Assembly (NCBI RefSeq): GCF_023218175.1
Contig: NZ_JALPTH010000040.1
Location: 1-53,172, forward strand
Length of the DNA stretch: 53,172 nt
Source of the DNA: Streptomyces lichenis
GTDB taxonomy: Bacteria; Actinomycetota; Actinomycetes; Streptomycetales; Streptomycetaceae
Reading direction: 5' to 3'
The notes below the pieces were generated by a model that saw nothing but the letters and a program-made list of their open reading frames with translations, was not told where the DNA came from and ran no database searches. Shown here one piece after another: positions 25,527-33,417 of this stretch (within the stretch, counting starts at the first letter, position 1; each line of letters opens with the position of its first letter). The translations under genes were made by a program, and so were the position numbers.

Positions 25527-26284
25527 GGCACACGAGTGGTTCCGAGAACACCCCTTCCGACGGTTCCCTGAGCTCCCCTGCCGGCGGTCCCGAGAACGCC
25601 CGTATCAGCGGTGCGGAGAACGCCCCGGAGGGCGGGGGACCGTGCCCCGGCGAGGCGATCAAAGCCCTACCGGTCGGGGATAACGCCCTGCTGCTGGAGT
25701 GCGCGGACGGCGAGGCCTCGGCCGCCCTCCACGCCGAGCTGCTGCGCCGCCGCCGGGCCGGCGAGCTGCCCGCCGTCCGGGAGGTGGTGCCCGCGGCACG
25801 CACGGTGCTGCTCGACGGGGTGGACGACCCCGATCGGCTCGCCGCACTGGTCGCGGGGTGGGAGATCCCGCCGCTCGACTCCCGTCCGGCGGCGGTGGTC
25901 GAGCTGCCCGTCCACTACGACGGGGCCGATCTGGCGGAGGTGGCGAAGGCCTGGGGGGTGCGCCCGGAGGAGGTCGCGGAGATCCACTCCGCCGTGGAGT
26001 ACCGGGTGGCGTTCTGCGGCTTCGCCCCGGGCTTCGGCTATCTCACCGGGCTGCCCGCCCGGTACGCGGTGCCACGCCGGGCGACGCCGCGCACCGCGGT
26101 GCCGGCCGGGTCGGTCGCCCTGGCCGGCCCCTACACCGGGGTGTATCCCCGCTCCTCACCCGGCGGCTGGCAGCTCATCGGCCGTACGGACGAGGTGCTG
26201 TGGGACCCGGGGCGGGAGCCGGCCGCACTGCTGGCGCCGGGGACCCGGGTGCGCTTCCTGCCGCGGCGAGCGGAGGCCGGATGA
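25523..26284 (+). CDS. pxpB: 5-oxoprolinase subunit B (KipI-like)
   Basis: The KipI-type allophanate hydrolase subunit 1 domain spans about residues 46-250: IKALPVGDNALLLE, VVELPVHYDGADLAEVAKAWG, YRVAFCGFAPGFGYLTGLP and the ending PGTRVRFLPRR. The first 45 or so residues (Ser/Pro/Gly/Glu-rich) are not part of the usual domain and look disordered. The start overlaps pxpA (ATGA) and favours translational coupling, but a later start close to the domain cannot be excluded. Confidence 0.93.
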   Translation: MRHTSGSENTPSDGSLSSPAGGPENARISGAENAPEGGGPCPGEAIKALPVGDNALLLECADGEASAALHAELLRRRRAGELPAVREVVPAARTVLLDGVDDPDRLAALVAGWEIPPLDSRPAAVVELPVHYDGADLAEVAKAWGVRPEEVAEIHSAVEYRVAFCGFAPGFGYLTGLPARYAVPRRATPRTAVPAGSVALAGPYTGVYPRSSPGGWQLIGRTDEVLWDPGREPAALLAPGTRVRFLPRRAEAG

Positions 26285-27204
26285 GCGAGCGGACCGTGGC
26301 GGTGCTGCGCGCCGGGGCCCCGACCACCGTGCAGGACCTGGGCCGCTTCGGCCAGGCGCATCTGGGCGTCCCGCGCTCCGGAGCCCTCGACCCTTTCGCA
26401 GCCCGGCTGGTCAACCGGCTGGTCGGCAACCCCGAGGAGGCGGCCGTACTGGAGACGACCGTGGACGGCTGCGCGCTGCGGTCCACGGCCGAGGTGACGG
26501 CGGCGGTGGGCGGTGCGCCCTGCCCGGTGCGGGTGGACGGCCGGCCCGCGGCCTGGGGCGCGGCGGTACGGGTGCCGGCGGGCGCGGTGCTGGAGGTGGG
26601 CGCCGCGGTGCGGGGGCTGCGCTCCTATGTGGCGTTCGCCGGAGGGGTCGCCGTCGATCCGGTGCTGGGCAGCCGTTCCACGGACCTGCTGTCCGGGCTC
26701 GGCCCGCCCCCGCTGAGGGACGGCGCCGTCCTCCCGCTCGGCCACCCGGCGCCAGGCGGGCCCGGCCCCTGCTACGGGGCTCCGCCCTGGCCCGGCCCAC
26801 CGGACGAGCTCGTCCTGCGCATCCGGCTGGGCCCCCGCACCGACTGGTTCACCGCGTCGGCGTTGCGGACTCTGACCACGAGCGCCTACCGGGTCTCGCC
26901 CGCCGGCAACCGCATCGGGCTGCGGACCGAGGGCCCCGCGCTGGAGCGGGCCCATGAGGGCGAGCTGCCGAGCGAGGGCATGGTCCTGGGCGCGGTGCAG
27001 GTGCCGCCGGACGGGCTCCCGGTGGTGTTCCTCGCTGACCACCCCACCACCGGGGGCTACCCGGTGATCGGGGTGGTCCTTGAGGACGACCTCGCCGCGG
27101 CGGCCCAGGCAGTGCCCGGCACCCCTGTGCGTTTCCTGGCCCGCTCACCCCGGGCCCGGATGCCGAGCGCGCGGGTCCGGGCCCCGACGAGCCGCCGCCC
27201 ATAG
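26281..27204 (+). CDS. pxpC: 5-oxoprolinase subunit C (KipA-like)
   Basis: Biotin-dependent-carboxylase-like domain (allophanate hydrolase subunit 2), 307 residues. Recognisable are VLRAGAPTTVQDLGRFGQAHLGVPRSGALDPFAARLVNRLVGNP in outline, VAFAGGVAVDPVLGSRSTDL, RIRLGPRTDWF, PAGNRIGLRTEGPAL and FLADHPTTGGYPVIGVV. It overlaps pxpB by 4 bases and closes the operon. The last 20 residues (Arg/Pro/Ala-rich) overlap a hairpin and may be loosely structured. Confidence 0.94.
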   Translation: MSERTVAVLRAGAPTTVQDLGRFGQAHLGVPRSGALDPFAARLVNRLVGNPEEAAVLETTVDGCALRSTAEVTAAVGGAPCPVRVDGRPAAWGAAVRVPAGAVLEVGAAVRGLRSYVAFAGGVAVDPVLGSRSTDLLSGLGPPPLRDGAVLPLGHPAPGGPGPCYGAPPWPGPPDELVLRIRLGPRTDWFTASALRTLTTSAYRVSPAGNRIGLRTEGPALERAHEGELPSEGMVLGAVQVPPDGLPVVFLADHPTTGGYPVIGVVLEDDLAAAAQAVPGTPVRFLARSPRARMPSARVRAPTSRRP

Positions 27205-27236
27205 GCGGTCCGCGTCCGCCCGTCCGGGCCCGGACC
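27174..27236 (+). terminator. Possible terminator at the end of the pxp operon
   Basis: GGTCCGGGCCC (27174-27184) is mirrored by GGGCCCGGACC (27226-27236); a smaller GC inverted repeat lies in the loop. The first arm is inside the end of pxpC. A large loop and no T-run make the call moderate. Confidence 0.4.
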
Positions 27237-28537
27237 GTGCCGCCGCGCCGGTCCATCGGGTCCGGCACGACCCGGGCGGCGGGTGGCTCCGTCAACCGGC
27301 GGCTCGAACGGTGCACACCGGGGACGCGTACGCAGGCGGTGCGTGGGACCCGCCCCCGCCGACCCGGCGCGGCACCCGAGCCCAGAAGGCACGCCGGGCC
27401 GCGCCATCGCGCCTCCGACACGCGGGCGGTCCCTTCGTCCCACGGCGGCGGGCAGCTCGCGTCGGGGCAGGGCCGGCTGGTGCGGCGAGTGACGACACCT
27501 GGCCCGCGGTGGCGCGGCCCACCGGTGCCGGGTGTGCGGCCGGGCGGGCAGCACGCCGACGGGCGGTGCCCCTCGTTGCCGACAGCGACAGGACCGGCCG
27601 AATGCCGTCGTCGTCCGGCACACCCGGGCGGCACCACCGGTGCCGGGCTAAGCACCCGCCGAGGGGTGTGCTCTGTGGGCACGGAGAGCGGGCTCCGGGG
27701 GCACACCCGAAGGCGGGCATCGCACCGACTGGGGGCGTACCCCGGCAGTCACGACGGCCGTGACCGCCGTCTTCACGGGCGCCGACGACGACGGGGTTGC
27801 GGGGCGGGGCACCACCAGGGCGGACGGCGGACCAACGGGGTGGCACGAATGCGCGCGCAGTGCCGACGGCGACAGGTCCACCGGGTGCCGTCGTCTTCCG
27901 GCCCGCCCGAGGTGAGGCATGACAGAGGCCGAGGGGGCACCGCTGGGAGCGGGCTGCGGGTCGACAAGGCGGTACGGACACCCTCGTGGTGCCGATGGCA
28001 AGGGTCGCCCGGATGTCGTCGTCCCGTATGGGGGGCAGGGCACTGCCCCCCGGGGGGACAGTGCGACGGCTATGAGACCGCCCGGGTGCCGTCGTCGTCC
28101 ACCACACCGGGACGCGCACCCACCAAGGCCGGGGGCGCCACCGGGACGGGCACCGCCCGGGACAGGGGCACCACCGGAGCGGGCGGCCCGACGGCGGGGG
28201 CGTCGACGTGCGCCTCCCCGGGGCCGGCCTGGGCGGGGGCGGGCGCCGGAACGGGCACCACCAGGGCCGGGGGGCAGCGCGCCCACGGGGCGGTAGCGGT
28301 GCACACCAGCGCGACGGCGATGGGACCGCCCCGGTGCCGTCGTCATCCACCACGCCGGGACGGGCACCACCAAGGTCGGGGGCGCCACCAGGGCGGGGAC
28401 CCCACCGGGACGCGCACCACCACGGCCGGGGGCACTGCCAGGGCCAGGGGCGGGCGGCCCAACGGCGGGGGCGTCGGTGTGCCGCCGCCCCGGGGCCGGC
28501 CTGGGTGGGGCGGGCGCCGGGGCGGGTGGGCGGGGGG
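27205..28537. repeat. Gene-free stretch with degenerate long tandem repeats
   Basis: About 1.3 kb between pxpC and the HEAT-repeat gene. A block of the form GACGGCGA..GGACCG..GGTGCCGTCGTC, followed by TCC and often CACCACACCGGGACG, returns near 27580, 27866, 28066 and 28315, i.e. every 200-285 bases, with intervening GGGCACCACCAGGGC-like pieces. A second shared block (GGCGGGGGCGTCG followed by CCCCGGGGCCGGCCTGGG) occurs near 28192 and 28464. Open frames on both strands across it give Arg/Pro/Gly-rich products with no domain, no ribosome sites and no preferred codon pattern, so I read it as non-coding or a decayed gene. Confidence 0.6.
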
Positions 28538-29965
28538 TCAGAGGGCCGGCAGGGGTTCGCCGTCGGGGCCGATGCGGCTGCGGACGGCGCTCTGCACCTC
28601 GTCCTCCTCGGCGGGGTCGGCGGCGAGGCGGCGCAGGCGTTCGGCGACGCGGACGTCACCGGTCTCGGCGTGCAGCGCGGCGATCTCGCGGGTGGTCTCC
28701 TCGCAGTCCCAGAGGCATTCGACGGCGAAGCCGGTGGGGAAGGAGGGGTCGGTGGCGGCCAGCGCCCGGGCGGCCCGGCCGCGCAGCTGGGAGGAGGCCG
28801 TCTCCCGGTAGACGTGCCGCAGCACGGGCGCGGCGCAGGCGACACCGAGCCGCCCGGCGCCGTCCACCAGGGCGTAGAGGGAGGGCGCGTCGGGGCCGTC
28901 GACGCGTACCGCGTAGCGCAGCGCGTCCAGCACCAGTCCGGCGTCCCGGGCCTCGCCGCGGCAGGCGAGGACCTTGGCCGCGGAGGCGCCGAGCTCGTCG
29001 GAGCGGTGCACCCAGCGGCGCGCCCGGTCCACGGCCTCGTCGCCGCACATCCGCTCGAAGGCGGCGACCGCAATCTCGGCGACCGTGGGCGAGCCGGCGT
29101 CGGCGGCGGCCTCGACCAGGTCGAGCACGGCCGGGTCCCGGGCCTCCGCGAGGTAGTGCAGGGCGGCGCCGCGGGCGCCGTCCGGGCCGCCGCGGGCGGC
29201 GTCGAGAATGCCGGCGCGGTCCTCGGGGCCCGCCACCGCGGTGAGGCAGCGGGCGGCGGGGACATGGAGGGCGGAGCCGCGCTCCAGCGCCTCCTGGGCC
29301 CAGTCGAAGACGGCCTGGACGCTCCAGCCCGGGCGCGGTCCGCTCGGGCGCAGTTGGCGCTGCCACCGGTCGAAGGAGCCCTGCTCCCCGGCGGCGCGCA
29401 CCCTGGCTCCCACCGCGGGGCGCGGGTCGTCGGCCCACAGCCGCCAGGGGCGCGGTTCGAAGGCGTCCCGGACGGTGGCGGCCAGCTCGGCGTCGCCCTC
29501 CGGGCCGGCCGGGAAGCGGGCGAGCACCGGCTCGGCGAGCGCCCGCAGTCCGGCGTCGTCGTCGCGTAGCGCGAGCTCGTCGAGCGCCCAGGCCCAGTTG
29601 GTGCCGGTGGCGGCGTAGCGGCGCAGCAGCAGCAGGGCGTCCTGGCGGCCGTAGGAGGCCAGGTGGCCGAGGACCGCGAGGGCGAGGCCGGTGCGCGACT
29701 CCTCGGTGTCGAGGAAGTCCTCGGCGGCGAAGAGGTGCTGTTCGACGCCCTGGAGTCCGCCGTGGAGGTCCAGGTAGAGACGGGCGTAGTAGAGGGAGCG
29801 GTTCTCCACCTGCCAGTCCTGGCGGGGATCACCGGTCACACAGTGGTCGAGGGCCGCCAGCGCTTCGGCCCGCGGGGCGGCGAGGGCGTGCAGCGTGCCG
29901 TCGCCGCGCCCCCGCTGCAGCAGGCCGAGCAGGGTGCCGCTCGGCGCTATGACTGGATCGAACAT
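28538..29965 (-). CDS. HEAT-repeat protein (475 aa)
   Basis: Soluble alpha-solenoid protein; HEAT repeats usually bind other proteins or, in some lyase relatives, modify them. Repeats are visible in the second half: ALHYLAEARDPAVLDLVEAAADAGSPTVAEIAVAAFE, RRWVHRSDELGASAAKVLACRGEARDAGLVLDALRYAV and ALAATDPSFPTGFAVECLWDCEETTREIAALHAETGD (in outline). No signal peptide or membrane segment. The N-terminal 200 residues are helical with less regular repeats. ATG 29965 has GAGG 9 bases upstream. It follows a very small Cys-rich peptide frame and an ankyrin gene on the same strand. Confidence 0.85.
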   Translation of the reverse strand: MFDPVIAPSGTLLGLLQRGRGDGTLHALAAPRAEALAALDHCVTGDPRQDWQVENRSLYYARLYLDLHGGLQGVEQHLFAAEDFLDTEESRTGLALAVLGHLASYGRQDALLLLRRYAATGTNWAWALDELALRDDDAGLRALAEPVLARFPAGPEGDAELAATVRDAFEPRPWRLWADDPRPAVGARVRAAGEQGSFDRWQRQLRPSGPRPGWSVQAVFDWAQEALERGSALHVPAARCLTAVAGPEDRAGILDAARGGPDGARGAALHYLAEARDPAVLDLVEAAADAGSPTVAEIAVAAFERMCGDEAVDRARRWVHRSDELGASAAKVLACRGEARDAGLVLDALRYAVRVDGPDAPSLYALVDGAGRLGVACAAPVLRHVYRETASSQLRGRAARALAATDPSFPTGFAVECLWDCEETTREIAALHAETGDVRVAERLRRLAADPAEEDEVQSAVRSRIGPDGEPLPAL

Positions 29966-30051
29966 GGAAGTTGCCTCACATCAAGCTGTCGACGAACCGG
30001 GAGAACCCCCGGGACCCGGGCGCGTCGAGCGCCGCGGGGGACGGTGGTGGC

Positions 30052-30114
30052 CTAGGCCGCGCAGCAACATGTCGAGCCACCCGTCGTCGTCTTCAGCTTG
30101 AGTTTCGTGAGCAT
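30052..30114 (-). CDS. Candidate micro-peptide gene ending GGSTCCCAA (20 aa)
   Basis: A 20-codon frame beginning MLTKLKLK and ending TTTGGSTCCCAA, with GGAGAGG nine bases before the ATG. It lies between the ankyrin gene (ends 30228) and the HEAT-repeat gene (starts 29965), same strand. Two in-frame ATGs upstream (30159 and 30192) would give 35 or 46 residues with the same end; the 20-residue start has the best ribosome site. A Lys-rich start, Gly-Gly and three neighbouring cysteines suggest a leader-core or metal-binding peptide. No peptide-modifying enzyme is visible nearby, so the role is open. Confidence 0.5.
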   Translation of the reverse strand: MLTKLKLKTTTGGSTCCCAA

Positions 30115-30227
30115 CTTCCTCTGCCTCTCCTCGGTGGCCCCGTGTGGGCCCGTCGTCATGATGACCCAGTCATTTCGCCACCGCGACCACATTTACGACA
30201 CCGCCCCACCTGGGGTTCGGCCTCCGT

Positions 30228-30665
30228 TCACCGGGCCGCGAACAGCTCCAGCAGGTCTGCCTTCCCAAACATACGGGCGGTATCCACCGCGGACGGAGTC
30301 CCGGCTTCCGGATTCGCCCCGCCGGCCAGCAGCACCCGGACGACCTCGTCCTCGCTCTTGAAGACGGCTCCGGCGAGCGGGGTCTGGCCGCGATCGTTGG
30401 CGCGGTCGAGGTCCGCGCCGCGGTCGGCCAGCACCCGCACGGCCGGGGCGTGCCCGTGGTAGGCGGCGAGCATCACCAGGGTGTGGCCCTGCTCGTTGGT
30501 GAGGTTCACCGGGACACCGGCGTCGACATAGGAGGCGAGGGCCTCGGCGTCGCCGTTGCGGGCCATGTCGAAGACCTTGGTCGCCAGCTCGATCACCTCG
30601 GGGTCGGGACCTTCGTTCGCCGGGTTCTCACCCGGGGGGTTCTCATGCGACGGGTTCTCACTCAT
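30228..30665 (-). CDS. Ankyrin-repeat protein (145 aa)
   Basis: Protein-binding ankyrin repeats: GHTLVMLAAYHGHAPAVRVLADRGADLDRAND, RGQTPLAGAVFKSEDEVVRVLLAGGANPEAG and a last partial SAVDTARMFGKADLLELF. A 20-residue acidic/Asn-rich start precedes the repeats. No signal peptide. It appears to be the first gene of a minus-strand group with the Cys-rich micro-ORF and the HEAT-repeat protein, both also of scaffold or peptide type. Confidence 0.88.
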   Translation of the reverse strand: MSENPSHENPPGENPANEGPDPEVIELATKVFDMARNGDAEALASYVDAGVPVNLTNEQGHTLVMLAAYHGHAPAVRVLADRGADLDRANDRGQTPLAGAVFKSEDEVVRVLLAGGANPEAGTPSAVDTARMFGKADLLELFAAR

Positions 30666-30983
30666 CGGACGGGCCGCCTTTCACGTCGGGAGGAGCGGTG
30701 CCGCCGGCCGTCCGGCGGCGGAATTCCTCCGGCTGCCTGCCGGAGGAACGAACGGAAGGGTACTGCCCGGCGCGCCGGCCGCTCGTCCGGGAGCCCGTCC
30801 ACCCGCCGACTGCGGGGGAGGTCCGGCCCGCGGCACCCGGCGACCACGGGGAAGACCCCGACCTGTGCGTCATTGGGGTGAAAAGTCATCTCTTTCACCC
30901 GATTGCCACTTTCGCCCCATGGATACTTCCGGCGAGGCTGGAACAACTGAAGGTGACTGTCCCCTCACCCAGGAGAACCCCTC
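30666..30983. promoter_or_regulatory. Divergent control region with two inverted repeats
   Basis: 318 bases between the ankyrin gene (minus) and a small membrane protein gene (plus). TTCCTCCGGC (30724-30733) and GCCGGAGGAA (30739-30748) form a perfect 10-base stem with a 5-base loop, in the leader of the ankyrin transcript. GGGTGAAA (30876-30883) and TTTCACCC (30893-30900) form an 8-base inverted repeat with 9 bases between, about 84 bases before the plus-strand ATG; a related TTTCGCCC follows at 30910-30917. The latter pattern looks like an operator. Confidence 0.5.
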
Positions 30984-31178
30984 ATGATCCTGTCCATCTC
31001 AGGCGTGGTACTGCTCGGCATCATCGTCTTCCTCTTTTTCAAGAAGGACGGGCTCAAGGCCTCCCACGCCATGGTCTGCGCGCTGTTCGGCTTCTATCTG
31101 GCCGGCACCGCCATCGCACCCAGCATCACGGCCGGGGGCGCGAGCCTGGCCAGCCTGCTCGGCGGCATCAACTTCTGA
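30984..31178 (+). CDS. Small two-helix membrane protein (64 aa)
   Basis: Two hydrophobic segments (LSISGVVLLGIIVFLFF and MVCALFGFYLAGTAIAP) joined by a KKDGLKASHA loop; a Gly/Ala/Ser-rich end. Strong ribosome site AGGAG seven to eight bases before the ATG. The next gene, 33 bases on, codes for an FtsK-like protein; a small membrane protein beside an FtsK/SpoIIIE- or Tra-like ATPase is a pattern seen in actinomycete chromosomes and integrative plasmids. Probably a membrane partner of that ATPase (inferred). Confidence 0.85.
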   Translation: MILSISGVVLLGIIVFLFFKKDGLKASHAMVCALFGFYLAGTAIAPSITAGGASLASLLGGINF

Positions 31179-31211
31179 CGCCCGGCGGCCCCTCACCCCC
31201 AGGAGTACGAC

Positions 31212-33350
31212 GTGGCCAGGCGACCACTCCCCCGCTTCCTCCGCCCCTCCCTGCGCCGGCCGCCCCGCCCGGCACCCCCTTCCGGCGGGCGCGGACGCTC
31301 CGTGCTGTCCGGTCTGGTGAGCGGCGGCGGCGCGCGGATCGCCCGTGGCCGGCAGGCCGCGCGGACGGCCGCCGACGGCGCCGCGGACGTCCTCCAACCG
31401 CTGATCACGGTCGGCCGCGGCCTGCGCAGGCTGTCCGCGGCCGCCCGTGCCCGATGGGCCGCGACCCCCAAGGACCGGCGCGGCCCCACCCTCTTCGTGG
31501 CCCTGGCCTGCGTCCTGGCCGTGGCGATGATCCCCTACGGCCCGGTCCTCGCCCTGATCGCGCTGATGGGCGCCGCCGGGTGGAAGGGCCGCGAGCGCCC
31601 CGCCGCCAGGACCGGCCCCGACGAGGCGGAGTCCGAACGGCTGACGGCGCTGTACGAGGCGCTGGTGCCGCTGCTGGCGGTGCCCGAGGACCCGGCGCCG
31701 CTCTTCCGGCACGGCGGCGAGTGGGCCGGCGCGCTCTCCGACGCCGAGTTCGACGGCGACGGCCGCCTGTGCCGGCTGCTGGTCGCCTACCCCGCGTACT
31801 TCCCGGACGGCGACCCCGGCTGCCGGGCCCGGGTGGAGCAGGTGCTGCGCGCCAAGTCGGGCCGGGGCCGGGAGTACCTCTTCGACTGGGACGAGGAGGG
31901 CAACCGGCTGCTGATGCGGGTGCTGGCGCCGCTGCCCACCTCCGTCGCCGCCCAGCGGTTCGTCACCGCACCGGGTGAGGCGGTGCTCGGCTTCACCGAC
32001 GAGGAGGCCGTCGCCCGTACCGTGCCGGTGTGGGACGGCGAGGGCTACCGCGACGCCCCACCGGTGGTCTGGCGCACCGGCCCCCGCTCCGCCGAGCCGC
32101 ATCTGCTGGTCCTCGGCCGCCCCGGCGGCGGCACCACCACCCTGCTGCGCTCGCTCGCCCTCCAGGCGCTGAACCACGGCGAGGTGCTGATCGTGGACGG
32201 CGGCGGCACCGGTGAGTACGCGTTCCTGAAGGGCCGTCCCGGGGTGCTGGCCGTCGAGTCCGGGCTCTCCGGCGCGCTGGCCGGCCTGGAGTGGGCGGCC
32301 CGGGAGACCGAACGGCGGCTGGGCGCGGCGGACCGGGCGCGCCAGACGGGTCAGCCGGCGCCCGAGGACGTACGCCGTCCGCTGTGGGTGCTGGTGGACC
32401 GGCCGAGCGCTTTCGTGCACCTGGCCGCGGCGGACGGCGCCCCGGACCCGCAGCGTGAGCTCGGCGTCCCGCTCCGGCACGGCCGGACGGCCGGGGTGAC
32501 GGTGGTCGTCGGCGAGCAGCTGGACGGCCTGGGCGAGCTGTCGGAGGAGGTACGCGGGTACACCAGGGCCCGGGTGGTGCTGGGCGCCGCCTCGGCCGCG
32601 GAGGTCGCCGGAGCGCTGGAGACCGCCCCGCACACCACCCCGGTGCCGGACGTCCCGCCCGGCCGGGGGTACGCGCGGTTGGGCACGGGGCCGGTGCTGC
32701 GGCTCCAGGTGCCGGCCACCCCGGACCCGTACGACGACGCGACCGGCGAGGCGGAGCGGCAGGCGGTACTGGCCCTGCTGTCCGGGCACGACCGGGAGCC
32801 GGACCCAGAGCGGGAGCCGGAGCCGGAGCCGACGAGGGACGCCGCCCCGGAGGACCCCGTTCCGGCGCTTGCGGAGACCTCGGCAGAGCCCATACGGGCG
32901 CGGCCGGCACCCGCGGCGGACCCGCGCCCCGAGCCCGTACCGCCGGCTCCGGCCCTGACGATGCCGCAGCCGCACCCCGAGCCGGTGGCGCTCACCCCGG
33001 CCGCCCCGGCACCCCAGCCCGCCCCCGCCGCCTACGCGGAAACGGCACCCACCCCCGTACCGGCGAGCGCCCCTCCCCTGTACGCGGAGCCCGGCCCCGC
33101 CCCCGTACCGACGAGCACCCCTCCCCCGTACGCGGAGCCCGGCCTCGATCCCAGCCCCGCCCTCGTCCCCGTGCCCCCCGCAGGGGGTGGGCCGCGGGCG
33201 GGGGCGCGTCCGGTGGTGAAGGCGGAGCCGCCGGCGGCCGTTCCGGCGCTGGACTCCACCCAGCCGCTGCCCCGGGTGGTGCCGCACACGGTGCTGCGGT
33301 CCCCCGCCGCCGCGCCCCAGGCACCCGTGCCGGGTGAGCCCGCGACATAA
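31212..33350 (+). CDS. FtsK/SpoIIIE-like membrane protein with degenerate P-loop
   Basis: 712 residues. A basic N-terminal region, a membrane segment near 95-125 (TLFVALACVLAVAMIPYGPVLALIALMG in outline), a middle domain and an FtsK-like ATPase core: GRPGGGTTTLLRSLALQALNHGEVLIVDGGG. The P-loop reads Gly302-Arg-Pro-Gly-Gly-Gly-Thr308-Thr-Thr, so the usual Lys is a Thr; ATP hydrolysis is doubtful. The last 170 residues are Pro/Ala/Glu-rich and disordered. GTG start 6 bases after AGGAG. It likely works with the small membrane protein just upstream. Confidence 0.78.
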   Translation: MARRPLPRFLRPSLRRPPRPAPPSGGRGRSVLSGLVSGGGARIARGRQAARTAADGAADVLQPLITVGRGLRRLSAAARARWAATPKDRRGPTLFVALACVLAVAMIPYGPVLALIALMGAAGWKGRERPAARTGPDEAESERLTALYEALVPLLAVPEDPAPLFRHGGEWAGALSDAEFDGDGRLCRLLVAYPAYFPDGDPGCRARVEQVLRAKSGRGREYLFDWDEEGNRLLMRVLAPLPTSVAAQRFVTAPGEAVLGFTDEEAVARTVPVWDGEGYRDAPPVVWRTGPRSAEPHLLVLGRPGGGTTTLLRSLALQALNHGEVLIVDGGGTGEYAFLKGRPGVLAVESGLSGALAGLEWAARETERRLGAADRARQTGQPAPEDVRRPLWVLVDRPSAFVHLAAADGAPDPQRELGVPLRHGRTAGVTVVVGEQLDGLGELSEEVRGYTRARVVLGAASAAEVAGALETAPHTTPVPDVPPGRGYARLGTGPVLRLQVPATPDPYDDATGEAERQAVLALLSGHDREPDPEREPEPEPTRDAAPEDPVPALAETSAEPIRARPAPAADPRPEPVPPAPALTMPQPHPEPVALTPAAPAPQPAPAAYAETAPTPVPASAPPLYAEPGPAPVPTSTPPPYAEPGLDPSPALVPVPPAGGGPRAGARPVVKAEPPAAVPALDSTQPLPRVVPHTVLRSPAAAPQAPVPGEPAT

Positions 33351-33370
33351 GCGAGGGAAGCAGGGCAGCG

Positions 33371-33417
33371 GAGACCCCGAGGGCGGCCGGTCAGGCCACG
33401 AAGGTCCTCGGGGTCTC
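33371..33417. terminator. Bidirectional terminator between convergent genes
   Basis: GAGACCCCGAGG (33371-33382) pairs perfectly with CCTCGGGGTCTC (33406-33417) over a 23-base loop. It lies after the FtsK-like gene and overlaps the end of the MocR gene (stop at 33391). Confidence 0.65.

Noticed and set aside
27237..28811. Open frames on both strands across the repeat-rich stretch.
   Set aside because: Low-complexity Arg/Gly/Pro products, no ribosome sites and no family; mutually overlapping on both strands.
31212..33350. Integrated conjugative plasmid (FtsK-like Tra protein).
   Set aside because: No integrase, replication, spread or attachment sequences; the gene is embedded among chromosomal housekeeping genes.
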